A DNA stretch of 64,000 bases from LD21 sp963715785 (GTDB lineage Bacteria > Bacteroidota > Bacteroidia > Bacteroidales > VadinHA17): the NCBI GenBank assembly GCA_963715785.1, contig OY970276.1, positions 1,426,001 to 1,490,000 on the forward strand, given 5' to 3'. This document shows, piece by piece, positions 38,501 through 43,873 of the stretch. The notes under the pieces are model-generated. The model had not been told where the DNA came from, did no database searches, and worked only from the letters and a program-made list of their open reading frames with translations. Position 1 is the first letter of the stretch. Each line of letters starts with the position of its first letter. Position numbers and translations under genes: made by a program.

Positions 38501-40925
38501 AATTTCAGCTCAGCCCAGAGATACCACTGCATGTATGAATGCCGGTGCGTCATATAGTATCAGCGCGACAGGCACGGGGATTACCTATCAGTGGCAGGTT
38601 AATAAAGGTTCTGGATTCATTAATGTCAACGACGATGCTAATTTCAGTGGCTCAACCCTGAGCACACTGACAATTGTCAATACTCAGGCCTCATTTAACA
38701 ACTACATCTTCAGGGTAATAATAACCGGAACCTGCGGTATTCCTGTTTATTCCAACTTTGCTGTACTCAGGGTGAATATTCCTCCTGTCATAACTCTCAA
38801 TCCTGTGAATAAGACAGTGTGCGATGGTACAGGCCCGGTAGTATTCAGCGCTAACGGATCAGGAATTATTGATTCATTGAGATGGCAGGTATTCAGCGGC
38901 GGAGCATGGGCGGATGTTTATGATAATGCAATTTACAGCGGATCCTCATCACAGCAGTTGACTCTCACAAGCGCTTCACTATCTCAGAGTGGAAACCTGT
39001 ACAGGCTCGGACTGAAGGCAAAATGTGTTACCGTGACTACGAATGCTGCTACTCTTACAGTGAATGCCAATCCTGTTGTAGACTTTAGTGGAGTGGATCC
39101 GATACATGCCTGCGGGAATGTTCCTCTCGTCATCGACGGAAATCCAACTGGCGGCTCAGGAGTCTGGTCTTCTCACCTGTGGACAGGAGATGTTGGTCCT
39201 TTGAGCAATTACTTTATCCAGGCACCTACCTTCAGCTCACAGATAGCAGGATCATATGTGTTGAATTATAAAGTTAAAGACAGCAGAGGTTGTTCCGGAA
39301 GCGGCGATGTAACAGTAGTTGTAGATTCTCCGGATGCTCTATTCACCCAGGATAAATCTAACGGGTGTACTCCTGTGACTGTGACCTTTGCCAAAGATAT
39401 GACCGGAATTGCAAAATTCTGGTGGGACTTCGGCGACGGTTCTCCTGTTGATTCGCTTAATGCCAATCCGGCTCATACATTTACAAATGCCAACGCGGCA
39501 TCGATTGAGTACCATAATGTGAAGCTTACTGTGAGATCACCCGGAGGATGTCTGGATTCCTACACATCAACAGTAACAGTTTATCCTGCTGTTGATGCTA
39601 CCTTTACTGCAACACCCTCAACTGTATGCAGCGGAAACAATGTAAACTTCACCACAACGTCTGGAGCTAGCAAATACTTCTGGGACTTTGGTGACGGGGT
39701 CAGCGGGTATTTCACAAACTCAACAAATCATCTTTATACAAACTTCACAACAGCTCCGGTAGTTGAAACTGTGACCCTTACAACAACTTCATTCTACAAC
39801 TGCACTGATGTCAGGACTATGAATATTACAGTGATGCCTGTGCCGCTTCCGCAGTTTACAGCATTCCCTGTTTCACAGATCTATAATGCAGCCGGCAACG
39901 CGGTAATTTTCACCAATACAACAAATGCGGGCACCTGGACATGGGATTGGACATTCGGTGATGGCGATGGTTCCGCTGATCAGAGTCCAAGTCATACGTA
40001 TACAGAGCTTGGCAGCTTCGATGTGGTGCTTAGGGTCAGCAATGCCAATTGTTCCGACAGCGTTAAACACACCGTAACTGTTACACCAATTCCTCCCGTT
40101 GCGAAGTTCGATACAATACCTTCGGGATGTTCACCTCTGAATATTGAACCCAATAATACATCATTAAATACCGATACTCCGGGTACAACATTTATGTGGG
40201 ACTTTGGTGACGGTGGATCATCGACTTCAAAGAATCCGGCCTATACATACTTTACCCCTGGCATTTTCAGGGTTGAATTGACGGTAACAGGTCCTGGTGG
40301 AGTATCAGTCTATTCCCAGGTAGTGAATGCTTATCCATCTCCGAAGGCAAACTTCGACGTATCGCCTAAAATTGTCTTTGTTAATGATGAACAGGTAAGG
40401 TGTTTCAACCTGTCGCAGGGTGCAGATTCATATTTGTGGGAATTTGGTGATGGTGATACCTCGAAGATTAAGGAGCCGTATCATAAATATATGGCGGAAG
40501 GGACATACGATATTACCTTGTGGGCATATCTGCACAACGTGGTTAATAATCAGACGATAGTCTGCAGTGATAAGTATGTTTTATCACCTGGAGTAACGGT
40601 TGAACCGGCAGGAGTTCTGAGATTTTCTACAGTATTTACACCAAATAAAACAGGTGAGATCAACATAGACCATCTGCCGACAGGAGGACCTGAAATTGAC
40701 CAGTTCTTCTTCCCGCCTATAAGGGAGAAGGTAACAGAGTACAAGCTTCAGATCTTCAACAGGCTGGGAGTGCTGATATTTGAAAGCCATGACATCAATA
40801 TTCCATGGAATGGCTATTACCAGCATAAGCTTTGCCAGCAGGGCGTATATGTATGGTATGTTGAAGGGAAATACGCAAATGGAATGCCATTTAAGAAAGT
40901 TGGTGATGTAACACTGCTTCACTAG
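20574..40925 (+). CDS. Giant SprB-like repeat adhesin with T9SS type-B sorting domain
   Basis: This secreted protein of about 6,783 residues has a signal peptide (KKIFAFLSIIFLSSYSLFSQ). A unique N-terminal region of ~450 residues is followed by: Ig-like repeats (22815-24374), PKD-like repeats (25245-28700), mixed PKD-like/Ig segments, 25 SprB repeats (31170-37394), further Ig-like domains, about five PKD domains with FWWDFGDG/MWDFGDG motifs (39300-40560), and a C-terminal gliding-motility-type sorting domain (from about 40617; STVFTPNK...LQIFNRLGVLIFES...GVYVWYVEGKY). By family knowledge it is exported by the type IX system and acts as a surface adhesin; SprB of Flavobacterium drives gliding. 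The ATG at 20574 is preferred over the upstream TTG at 20523; Met at 20616 is also possible. No SprF/PorP-type partner gene adjoins it. Confidence 0.95.
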   Translation: MSTSTSSKIKSLINMAAKKIFAFLSIIFLSSYSLFSQSFLIPVNAPLNQYPITFTDVAQQQLVLNFTKNVTPGANISQVGWSISGTAATITRIDAVGTQVLITLNTSIAYSERLNVKVTYNAPTGNFLMQDGTEPLTLTGISAVNNAYPTQSDFSNGLYGENPPVDICAAVLNVEVTSNLLISSRYRNSIYFRTPRMSTLWMYPAAVPKTEPDYVETGGVGTGIYNKTNLYAAYPDNTSNCTWEISIFPYIPPQAPAPGLSVTDRQVFITIPNYKKDNGTPVPGTGDLGLDPPVDDPRTLFCVGESINNFIFTDATVFDCQLPVEPNLPNTRPRNVQYVYGTQTGAGIPNVFINVNGTPVQVTDNNGVSISGVWHVNPDGTPNAGGYTTPSGFFEGPVVQYNWDSGTKLLITPMIQTYPISHTGDYNNDSDGDIFDVTLRNWGPCNPYDGMDPFTYLQAVTEFSRLRLVLAPPLPTAPDVTVCFGASTTLTAVRNGTNPGVLHWYNNSDLLPAHEVGTGTTYNPGALAPNVYNYWVREIGTSGQLCEGPSKQVVLTINPIPNKPTVAVTGSLTFCFDGVTSVTLTANPNVPPAISSYQWYLNGSAVGGATGNAITLSTAAQSGIYTVRTFGVNPTNCPGPLSDPLTVTIYSISNIVDPIPQTICESGSTTLNVSSSDAIAGYSWEYSTDGGVTWTNVNNGLYYNGANTQTLQILNAPYSFNGYLYRGQLKTVAGGCWFHSNSAMLTVNQLATTTNPSSTAVCQGISASFGITAGGGASTIQWQRSNNGGTSWTNITGAIVPNDGCTYSNYNTATLGIANTQNAMNNFQYRAVLTTTTGSCATNSAAGILTVYQLATTTNPANKSVCQGSGTSFVITAGGGARTIQWQRSNDGGTSWTNITGATTPNDGCTYSNYTTATLGIANSQNSMNNFQYRTVLTTTSGGCVTTSLAGILTVNQIATATAPSNIGVCQGSAASFSITAGGGASTIRWQRSNNGGTSWTNITAGTTPNDGCTYSNYTTATLGIANTQNSMNTFQYRAALTTTSGGCVTNSAAAVLTVYQLATTTVPSGASVCQGTAASFAITAGGGASTIQWQRSNNGGTTWTNITGGSTPNDGCTYSNFNTATLGIANTQNAMNTFQYRAVLTTVSGSCVTTSAAAILTVNQLATSTNPADKSVCQGLATSFAITAGGAASTIQWQRSNDGGITWTNITGAAVPNDGCTYSNFTTATLGIANAQNPMNNFQYRVALTTTVGACVTTSGAADLTVNPLPVPTITGPSSVCIGSVGNTYLTEAGMSNYAWVVSAGGTITADGGPGQNRVVVRWNVAGVQTVSVNYTNGNGCTALTPTVYNVAVGTSPSLATLTGSGDACVGPSSYLNSVITGGAPTYTINYTRNGSAQTPISSYNSGTNYDLGVLPVGTYNYQITSITDFCGNSVPPAGLPGVYTIHINAIPGAAATVNNAPVICDNGSTDIVLHSTVANSDFIYTVANAPATTWTPLKAPAGGTQLNGEGIHISQNLEHNSTLPVTVTYTITPRGPGATACLGSAITRDVIINPLGQVNQPSDQVVCNGANTTLVTFATVNTGGATTYSWTNSAPGIGLAASGTGNIAAFSAINATTAPIVATIVVTPTFTNGGVGCAGPTKTFTITVNPTGQVNLPANQVLCNGSNTTAVTFGTANTVGVTTYAWTNDKPGIGLAASGSGNIAAFSAVNATTAPIVATIVVTPTFTNGGVGCAGPTKTFTITVNPTGQVNLPANQVVCNGSTTTAVSFGTANTVGVTTYAWTNDKAGIGLAASGNGDIAAFTAVNATTAPIVASIVVTPTFTNGGVGCAGPTKTFTITINPTGQVNLPGSQVVCNATNTAAVTFGTANSGGVTTYAWTNDNAAIGLAASGSGNIAAFSAINGGTAPVIANIVVTPTFTNGGVGCAGPTKTFTITVNPTGQVNLPANQVLCNGSNTTAVTFGTANTVGVTTYAWTNDKPGIGLGASGSGNIAAFAAVNATTAPIVASIVVTPTFTNGGVGCAGPTKTFTITVNPTGQVNLPGSQVVCNATNTAAVTFGTANSGGVTTYAWTNDNAGIGLAASGSGNIAAFSAINATTAPIVATIVVTPTFTNGGVGCAGPTKTFTITVNPTGQVNLPANQVLCNGSNTTAVTFGTANTVGVTTYAWTNDKPGIGLAASGSGNIAAFSAVNATTAPIVATIVVTPTFTNGGVGCAGPTKTFTITVNPTGQVNLPANQVVCNGSTTTAVSFGTANTVGVTTYAWTNDKAGIGLAASGNGDIAAFTAVNATTAPIVASIVVTPTFTNGGVGCAGPTKTFTITINPTGQVNLPGSQVVCNATNTAAVTFGTANSGGVTTYAWTNDNAAIGLAASGSGNIAAFSAINGGTAPVIANIVVTPTFTNGGVGCAGPTKTFTITVNPTGQVNLPANQVLCNGSNTTAVTFGTANTVGVTTYAWTNDKPGIGLGASGSGNIAAFAAVNATTAPIVASIVVTPTFTNGGVGCAGPTKTFTITVNPTGQVNLPGSQVVCNATNTAAVTFGTANSGGVTTYAWTNDNAGIGLATSGSGNIAAFSAINGGTAPVIANIVVTPTFTNGGVGCAGPTKTFTITVNPTGQVNLPANQVLCNGGITTAVTFGTVNTVGATTYSWTNDKPGIGLAASGSGNIAAFSAVNATTAPIVATIVVTPTFTNGGVGCAGPTKTFTITVNPTPTLSTTLTPTDVCSNTLFSYPPASATGGTTFNWTRDAVAGITPAGPTAGSDNPNETLRNITSSPILVTYHYTLAANGCTNTQDVVVRINPEPVITAGQNPFACSGNALNYSILINNFTNPADNVLFTWGAPVLNPVDPLFTGGSARVAASSANITDTYLNTTGILGTATYTVTPYKNGCAGAPVTIVITVGSQPVLDPGLNAFVCSNTPIGLLLKVAAGSVTPTYYNIISKTVASGLTESGNAIVPDATAPDSYLSADKYINVTGVDKTVTYRIQPILAPDCIGAPVDVVITIRPQPVVFPAQTKTVCSSISIGKEILLSPPNVPAGSLFNWPAPTISDGSIQGTAGVNVVADPAGTIHINDQIHNYSAAPIFATYSVTPVSQFGCTGTATPVVITVNPEPIPQPISGRDKICVTDKNVVYNVNAVGGSTFHWTVDPAVGTKTFDFNANAILIDAAAVAGSGNITVYETNSFTCSGAVSTLPVQVYEQPAAENIIGNAIVCANSTDVYSVTNRAGSIYSWTVPGGAAIIGDPSASSITVIFSNVGGTISVRETNAAGCITNHTPKAVTVNPLPTATISGGGTICDGSSRNLSVDFTGVGPYVFTYAIDGVPQPPVATASDPYTLNVTQAGTYTIVNVSDANCTNGGTGTTTVSFFLKPTGTISGTSEMCLGGSTTLTASFTGTAPFTFTYTDGTTPVTVVGYLTNVFTVSVSPVVNTTYTLTSLTDGNLCTGVVSGSAVISINLPPALTLTGTNLICFGVNTGAVNMAIAGGTAPFGFAWTGPNGFFANTQNISSLEAGYYAVVVSDSKGCSGIANITITQPPVLTGSAAGTNVTCFGANDGTITISGAAGGAGTHEFTIDGGGTWQASPVFSSLIPGFYNVMMRDAVNPTCILVLNGALQLTEPAVLNAVVTKTDVNCFGANNGSIVISAPTGGYGTYGYSINGGVTWQGSGNFTNLGNATYDVRIRDAAQTACFKILDPAVVISQPLALSATVGSTNVTCFGSTDGTITISAPAGGHGTFEYSINGGGSWQTSGSYTALTPGTYNVQIRDAAFTSCYKVLNAALVISQPAVLQANVAATPVTCNGASDGIINITAPSGGDGTYEYSINGGTDWQAAGLFNALAPGTYDVRIRDAAHTLCFIILNAGLQITEPLALNALVIHNNITCFGANDGVIQITNSTGGYGTYQYSIDGGGTWQNTASYPGLTPGSYDVRIRDRVQTGCVKILDPAVAITEPDVLNAVVNHTNVTCFGTNDGTITISAPTGGYGSYGYSINGGTSWQGSGSFINLSPGTYNIRIRDAVNTGCIIALNPAVVITEPVVLSATIVKTNVNCNGAADGTITINGAAGGYGTYEYTINGGTSWQASNSFTGLIPGFYNVKIRDAVNTGCIVTLNGSLNVTEPPALNANVARTNVTCNGANNGTITITSPSGGYGTYEYSIDGGAGWQASGSFNALPPASYNVQIRDAAHTACVIILNPALVITEPAVLSATITPTMISCFGANNGIITITAATGGYGSYEYSINGGATWSGLGNFTNLSPNTYDVRIRDAVQNACVVTLNPALAITQPPVLAATVAKSNITCFGASDGSITVSSPSGGYGTYEYSINGGGSWQASGNFTLLGPGNYNVQIRDAVHTSCVIVLNNAVQITQPPILNAVVTPTNVTCNGADDGVINITAPSGGYGTYEFSIDGGTNWQISGLFSALAPATYDVRIRDAANTGCVIILNNGLTITEPSVITANVNSSNVTCKGANDGTITVSSPTGGYGSYEYSKDGGTTWQASANFINLVPASYNVQIRDKAHASCVIVLDAALVITEPSVLNATVNSTAVTCNGANNGTITITGASGGYGTYAYSVNGGASWQSSGSFTNLNPGTYNVRIRDAGNIACVIILDPARIITEPVVLSAVVNSTAVTCNGADDATITISGVAGGYGTYEYSVNGGTSWQASGNFTGLTPGFYNVQIRDAAHTACVIILNGSLQITQPAPLTASVVKTDVTCNSANDGTISISSPLGGYGTYEYSVDGGTIWKVSGSFTGLIPGSYNVQIRDAAHTGCVTVLNPVLIITEPPAITATVTPTMISCFGSNDGIISVTAAAGGYGTYQYSDNGGTSWQGGGIFTNLSPASYDVRIRDAANTACVVTLNPALAITQPAVLNATVAKTNVSCFGGSDGSITISAPSGGYGTYEYSINGGGAWQASGSFTLLVPGNYNVQIRDAAHMGCVKVLNASLPVTQPSVLNALVTPVNVTCSGANDGIINITAPTGGNGTYEYSIDGGAGWQAAGLFSGLMPGSYDVRIRDAANVACVIILNPSLVITEPPLLAAVLNSTDITCHGSADGTISITSPTGGYGTFEYSDDGGASWQASGNFTNLMPGSYNVQIRDKAHIGCVMTLNPALAITQPTALSASLASTNPTCFGANNGTIIITNPLGGYGTYSYSINGGATWQPTGTFTGLAPSTYVVKIRDAAHIACELTLDPALMISQPVILSASVASTYITCNGAADGTITITGALGGSGSYEYSVNGGTLWQASGTFNGLLPGFYNVQIRDAINNSCIIILNGSLQLTQPAVLSAFVSKTNVTCFGSSDGTITIVGASGGYGTYEYSIDGGTVWQSSGSFSTLPPSTYNVQMRDAAHIGCIKVLDAAVVITQPAVLSATVTPSMVTCFGASDGIITISAAAGGYGSYQYSINGGTTWQGSGTFTNLAPVVYNVQIRDAGNLGCVVILNPALTISQPPVLSATLARTNVTCFGGNDGTITISAPAGGYGTYEYSINGGGSWQASGNFSLLSPGSYNVLIRDAAHTGCIVVLNNSYIISQPAMLSATVTKTDVTCKGANDGIIVITAPSGGSGTYQYSDDGGLSWAVSGTFSNLIPSTYDVRIRDAVNTSCSAILYPNLVISEPILLALTSTGDILLHCNDDIDGSGTFFGSGGTMPYTFHIITNTTGATMAAPGFNSQTFFNAGAGTIVIAVTDLNGCFAQATINITQPALLTPGTIAADQVICSGDNPAQLIETVPAAGGPGAYSYQWQYGSTAGGPFINIAGATGLTYTPAAGAISTLYYRRMITSGVCMPVYSNVVEVLVNPKPVAILSGGETICPSQSSILKVNMMVGTGPFELDIDNAGTITGYVSGADITVSPLVTTTYKLLRVRDANGCEVVSPSANLIGSATVTVRALPAITTSPSNKIVCEFGMAAFNVAATGSDLTYQWYVNTGSGFNPVADGGVYFGATNSTLSLFGATRNMNNYVYHVTVTGCLSSVTSSDATLTVNTAPEISAQPRDTTACMNAGASYSISATGTGITYQWQVNKGSGFINVNDDANFSGSTLSTLTIVNTQASFNNYIFRVIITGTCGIPVYSNFAVLRVNIPPVITLNPVNKTVCDGTGPVVFSANGSGIIDSLRWQVFSGGAWADVYDNAIYSGSSSQQLTLTSASLSQSGNLYRLGLKAKCVTVTTNAATLTVNANPVVDFSGVDPIHACGNVPLVIDGNPTGGSGVWSSHLWTGDVGPLSNYFIQAPTFSSQIAGSYVLNYKVKDSRGCSGSGDVTVVVDSPDALFTQDKSNGCTPVTVTFAKDMTGIAKFWWDFGDGSPVDSLNANPAHTFTNANAASIEYHNVKLTVRSPGGCLDSYTSTVTVYPAVDATFTATPSTVCSGNNVNFTTTSGASKYFWDFGDGVSGYFTNSTNHLYTNFTTAPVVETVTLTTTSFYNCTDVRTMNITVMPVPLPQFTAFPVSQIYNAAGNAVIFTNTTNAGTWTWDWTFGDGDGSADQSPSHTYTELGSFDVVLRVSNANCSDSVKHTVTVTPIPPVAKFDTIPSGCSPLNIEPNNTSLNTDTPGTTFMWDFGDGGSSTSKNPAYTYFTPGIFRVELTVTGPGGVSVYSQVVNAYPSPKANFDVSPKIVFVNDEQVRCFNLSQGADSYLWEFGDGDTSKIKEPYHKYMAEGTYDITLWAYLHNVVNNQTIVCSDKYVLSPGVTVEPAGVLRFSTVFTPNKTGEINIDHLPTGGPEIDQFFFPPIREKVTEYKLQIFNRLGVLIFESHDINIPWNGYYQHKLCQQGVYVWYVEGKYANGMPFKKVGDVTLLH
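22815..24374 (+). repeat. Five 312-bp (104-residue) Ig-like repeats
   Basis: Units start at 22815, 23127, 23439, 23751 and 24063. Each contains VCQG, a GGG(A)STIQWQRSNNGGTSW-type core and the DGCTYSN..TATLGIAN.Q segment. The spacing is exact, without indels. The core resembles Ig-like folds used as spacers in large Bacteroidetes surface proteins. Confidence 0.93.
25245..28700 (+). repeat. Twelve 288-bp (96-residue) PKD-like repeats
   Basis: Twelve units start with GQVN and end with TKTFTITVNPT. Each has VxCN near the start and a YAWTND..GIGLAASGSGNIAAF centre, as in the PKD-like (PKD_5) domains of Bacteroidetes. Their lengths are identical. Several units are identical at DNA level because of the 1,440-bp duplication. 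Confidence 0.94.
25407..28207 (+). repeat. Exact 1,361-bp duplication at 1,440-bp offset
   Basis: Bases 25407-26767 are identical, line by line, to 26847-28207. The first mismatches are at 25406/26846 and 26768/28208. The offset of 1,440 bp equals five PKD-like units, so the duplication keeps frame. Confidence 0.95.
31170..37394 (+). repeat. Twenty-five 249-bp (83-residue) SprB repeats
   Basis: Units of exactly 249 bp begin at 31170, 31419, 31668 and so on up to 37146. Each has the pattern VTCxGAxDGTITI...GGYGTYEYSINGG..W...YNVxIRDAxxxxC...ITEP. A divergent, shorter canonical unit precedes (about 30955) and another follows (37395). Similarity peaks every seventh unit (1,743 bp). Confidence 0.95.
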
Positions 40926-40952
40926 TTCACTGATAAATTTGAGAGTAAGAGA

Positions 40953-40986
40953 AGCCGTCTCATCTATATATGAGACGGCTTTCTTA
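40953..40986 (+). terminator. Intrinsic terminator after giant adhesin gene
   Basis: An 11-bp perfect stem AGCCGTCTCAT / ATGAGACGGCT with a 6-nt loop is followed by TTCTTATTT. It starts 27 bp after the stop codon of the giant gene. Confidence 0.85.
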
Positions 40987-41202
40987 TTTGAGCTTTTCTT
41001 AAGATTTTTAATACTGTATTTATTGGGGAAGATTTTGATCGGATTCCATCCATAAACAAATATTTTCAGTATGTTACAACTTTGGAATGTGTGCAGGCAA
41101 ACCGGAAAAGGTGCGAACCTCACCATTTTTGGTGGCGCCATTATGGCTTGTGTAGCGGGCGGACAACAAATACAGGCAATCTCAAAATTGGTTAAAAGTA
41201 TT

Positions 41203-41814
41203 CTAAACCATTTTTTGTTCAAGAGCCATTTTAACCAGGGCAGCTGTATTTTTAGCGTTCAGCTTGAAAAGCAGGTTCTTGCGATAACTCTTTATAGTTT
41301 CCGATCCGAGGTAGAGCTTTTCAGAGATCTCCTGGTTAGTAAATCCTTCTGTTATCAGGCGAAGGAGCTCTGTCTCACGTCGCGTAAGATACACATGTTT
41401 ATCAGTCTCCTTCTTCATCAGGATATCAACTTCATGGCAAAGGAAGATTTCACCGCTCATCACTGTTTCAACACCTTTGATGATTTCCTCGGGCATGGCA
41501 TTTTTCAATACATAACCGGAAGCTCCGTTTGTCAGCATTTTATTTACACATGTAAACTCGCTGTAGCTTGTCAGGGCCAGTATTTTTGTTCCCGGGTAGT
41601 TTTTATGTATTGTTTCACAAAGATCTATACCACTGGCATCGGGAAGATTTATATCAAGGAGTATAAGGTCAAAGAGTGATGAGTCAAGCCTTTTCATGCA
41701 TTCTTTCCCTGAAACTGCTATATCGGCGCTGCTGCATAATTTATATTCTGACAGCAGCGTTTTTAGTCCGTTTGCCAGGACCGGGTGATCGTCGACGATT
41801 AGTATTTTATACAT
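41203..41814 (-). CDS. LuxR/NarL-family response regulator
   Basis: This 203-residue response regulator has a receiver domain with Asp8/Asp9 (ILIVDDHP), phospho-acceptor Asp54 (LILLDINLPDASG), Thr82 and Lys104 (YVLKNA). A C-terminal LuxR-type HTH follows (YLTRRETELLRLITEGFTNQ to LGSETIKSYRKNLLFKL). It begins 7 bp after the histidine kinase gene, so the two form one operon and almost certainly a cognate pair. Its targets are unknown. The adjacent outer-membrane protein gene, transcribed divergently, and the giant adhesin gene are candidates by position only. Confidence 0.95.
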   Translation of the reverse strand: MYKILIVDDHPVLANGLKTLLSEYKLCSSADIAVSGKECMKRLDSSLFDLILLDINLPDASGIDLCETIHKNYPGTKILALTSYSEFTCVNKMLTNGASGYVLKNAMPEEIIKGVETVMSGEIFLCHEVDILMKKETDKHVYLTRRETELLRLITEGFTNQEISEKLYLGSETIKSYRKNLLFKLNAKNTAALVKMALEQKMV

Positions 41815-41821
41815 AAGTATT

Positions 41822-43741
41822 TCAGTTAAAGAATTCTACATTAACCTCTGTTCCTTTCCCGGGAGTTGTTATCAGTTCAAATTTCCCGCCAAGAGACGTG
41901 ACGCGTGAACGGACATTCTTAAGACCGTTTCCTCCATCAGCTTCAGCTTTGTCGGCATCAAACCCTTTACCGTCGTCCTCCACAATAACATTAACTCGTG
42001 CTTCATCAATTATCAGCTGAACATTTATATTCTGAGCAGCTGAATGGCGAAGGGAATTATTTACCAGTTCGTTCACAATGCGGTAGGTAGCTATCTCTGT
42101 TTTTTCATCTGGTCGCCGGTCATTTCCATAGAAATGATAATCCACCTTATCGGTGCTTCTGCAGAAGTCGGCAAGAGCCGCATTAAGTCCGTATTTCATC
42201 AGAGACTCGGGCATCAGGTTGTGGGCCACTCTTCGTAATTCTTTTATTGAGGTATCAAGCATTTCAATAGCTGAATTCAGCGAAGCCACATTTTCTTCAG
42301 GAATTGTGAGATTTCCTTTCATTGTTGCAATTTTAAGTTTTGCCACTGACAGCATGCCTCCCAGTCCATCGTGAAGATCTCTGGAGAGGCGGGCTCTTTC
42401 GGCAGTTTCCCCCTCAAGGAGCGATTGTGTAGCAGTAATTTGTTTTTCCTGTTCCAGTTCTTTAATCCTTTGAGCAGAGAGGAGCTGTCTCTGCTTCTGG
42501 TTTCTGTAAATAAAATATCCGCTTCCGGCTGCTGCAGCTAAAAGTGCCAGAAGGGACAGCAGTACAATGTTTTTAGTTTCCTTCTCAGCTTTGAGAGTTG
42601 TTATTTCAAGTTCTTTTTTCTCTGTATTATATTTTGTGTCGATTTCTGTAATTTTATCGGCCCATTCCTGATTCAGGTCTTCTTCTTTCATTCTGATCTG
42701 TTCCTGAGAATAGAATAGCGCTTCTTCGGGAATGTTAAGCCGGATGGCTGATCGTTTCAGCATGTCGTATAATAAACGCATATCCAGGCGGTTTGAGGTA
42801 TCTGCAACCTGAAGCGCCTCTTTCCCGAGCTTCCTGGCATCGGCATACCGGCCCGATTCGATAAGGTAATCACCTTCCTGGTGGTAAGCCTCCATCATTC
42901 CCCTTGCATTGTTGTTGTCCTTATATATGTTTCTGGCTGTACGGGTATATTCAAGAGCTTTTTCCTTATTGCCTGTCATATAATAACAATAACCCACCCT
43001 TATCAATGCAGCTGCATAATAATTAAGGTCTATGTCTTTGAGAAGGGCGACAGCTTCCTCTCCATACGTTATCCCTTCTTTAAAATCACTGTTATTAAGT
43101 GCGAAGACAGAAAGGTTAACCAGCGAAACCGCGGCGCCATGTTTATCACTGGTTTTTCTCTGGATCGCAAGTGCCTGAAGTGTGTATTCCTTAGCTTTCT
43201 CCTGATTTCCTGCGGTATAATACAGTGAGCCGATATTTCCAAGAAGCTTTCCCTGCATTACAACATCATTTACCGATTCATAATATTTAATGAGGTTTGT
43301 GTAAACAGCCATAGCTGTATCATACTGAGCCGTAACCCTGAATATGTTGGCAATATTATTCATTATTTCAGCTTCTTTCTTTTTATCAGGAGTTGCTTTC
43401 AGGCAGTCAAGGGCCTTATTGCAGAAGTAAAGTGAACTGTCATTCTTTCCCTGATTATAATATACAAATCCCATTGAAGCTTCGGCTTCACTTTTCACAT
43501 CGGACTCCCCGGTTTTGTCGGCCAGCAGGCATTGCCTTTTTGCAATTGATAAGGCAGAAGGAAGGTCGTTTACCAGGTAGATATCATAGAGCTGCCGGAG
43601 GATCTTTAGTTGTCCGGGATAATCGTCCCTGTTGAGAAGGGAAAGGGCTTTTTGAAGAGAGTCAGCTTTTGTCGGAGTTACCTGAGCTGTTAACTCAACA
43701 AAAGAAATCAGCAGAAACGATATGATCAGTAAATGTCTCAT
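41822..43741 (-). CDS. TPR-containing sensor histidine kinase (HisKA_3 type)
   Basis: This 639-residue sensor kinase has a signal peptide (MRHLLIISFLLISFVELTAQ) and a periplasmic TPR array (about residues 30-350; repeated AxxYNQGKNDSSLYF-type helices). A coiled region and one membrane helix (NIVLLSLLALLAAAAGSGYF, about 390-410) follow. The cytoplasmic part has dimerization/phospho-acceptor His457 (RLSRDLHDGLGG) and a HATPase domain with N-box ELVNNSLRH and G-box DDGKGF. This architecture (TPR sensor with NarL-type partner) is frequent in Bacteroidetes. The signal is not known. Confidence 0.94.
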   Translation of the reverse strand: MRHLLIISFLLISFVELTAQVTPTKADSLQKALSLLNRDDYPGQLKILRQLYDIYLVNDLPSALSIAKRQCLLADKTGESDVKSEAEASMGFVYYNQGKNDSSLYFCNKALDCLKATPDKKKEAEIMNNIANIFRVTAQYDTAMAVYTNLIKYYESVNDVVMQGKLLGNIGSLYYTAGNQEKAKEYTLQALAIQRKTSDKHGAAVSLVNLSVFALNNSDFKEGITYGEEAVALLKDIDLNYYAAALIRVGYCYYMTGNKEKALEYTRTARNIYKDNNNARGMMEAYHQEGDYLIESGRYADARKLGKEALQVADTSNRLDMRLLYDMLKRSAIRLNIPEEALFYSQEQIRMKEEDLNQEWADKITEIDTKYNTEKKELEITTLKAEKETKNIVLLSLLALLAAAAGSGYFIYRNQKQRQLLSAQRIKELEQEKQITATQSLLEGETAERARLSRDLHDGLGGMLSVAKLKIATMKGNLTIPEENVASLNSAIEMLDTSIKELRRVAHNLMPESLMKYGLNAALADFCRSTDKVDYHFYGNDRRPDEKTEIATYRIVNELVNNSLRHSAAQNINVQLIIDEARVNVIVEDDGKGFDADKAEADGGNGLKNVRSRVTSLGGKFELITTPGKGTEVNVEFFN

Positions 43742-43785
43742 ATATAAAGGTGTTACAAATTTCTTAAAACTTATTGCCTGAAAAA

Positions 43786-43831
43786 ACCCCCTTTTGGGGG
43801 TAAAACGGGTTGTTTAGCTTAAATAATTTTG
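43786..43831 (+). promoter_or_regulatory. Divergent intergenic region with CCCCCTTTTGGGGG and -7 box
   Basis: A GC-rich inverted repeat CCCCCTTTTGGGGG (43787-43800) stands out in AT-rich DNA between the kinase and the barrel gene. TAATTTTG at 43824-43831 fits the Bacteroidetes -7 consensus TANNTTTG, 43 bp before the barrel ATG. A -33 TTG box at the right distance is not clear. The inverted repeat is a candidate operator. Confidence 0.4.
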
Positions 43832-43873
43832 TCTTCATCAAACTTAGTACTATCAATCAAATAAACGAATTAC

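Noticed and set aside
40584..41222. 212-codon minus-strand open frame over the end of the giant gene
   Set aside because: It covers the antisense of the T9SS sorting domain and the terminator; no domain is recognisable.
41071..41679. 202-codon plus-strand open frame
   Set aside because: It is antisense to the LuxR-type response regulator, whose receiver and HTH motifs are unmistakable.
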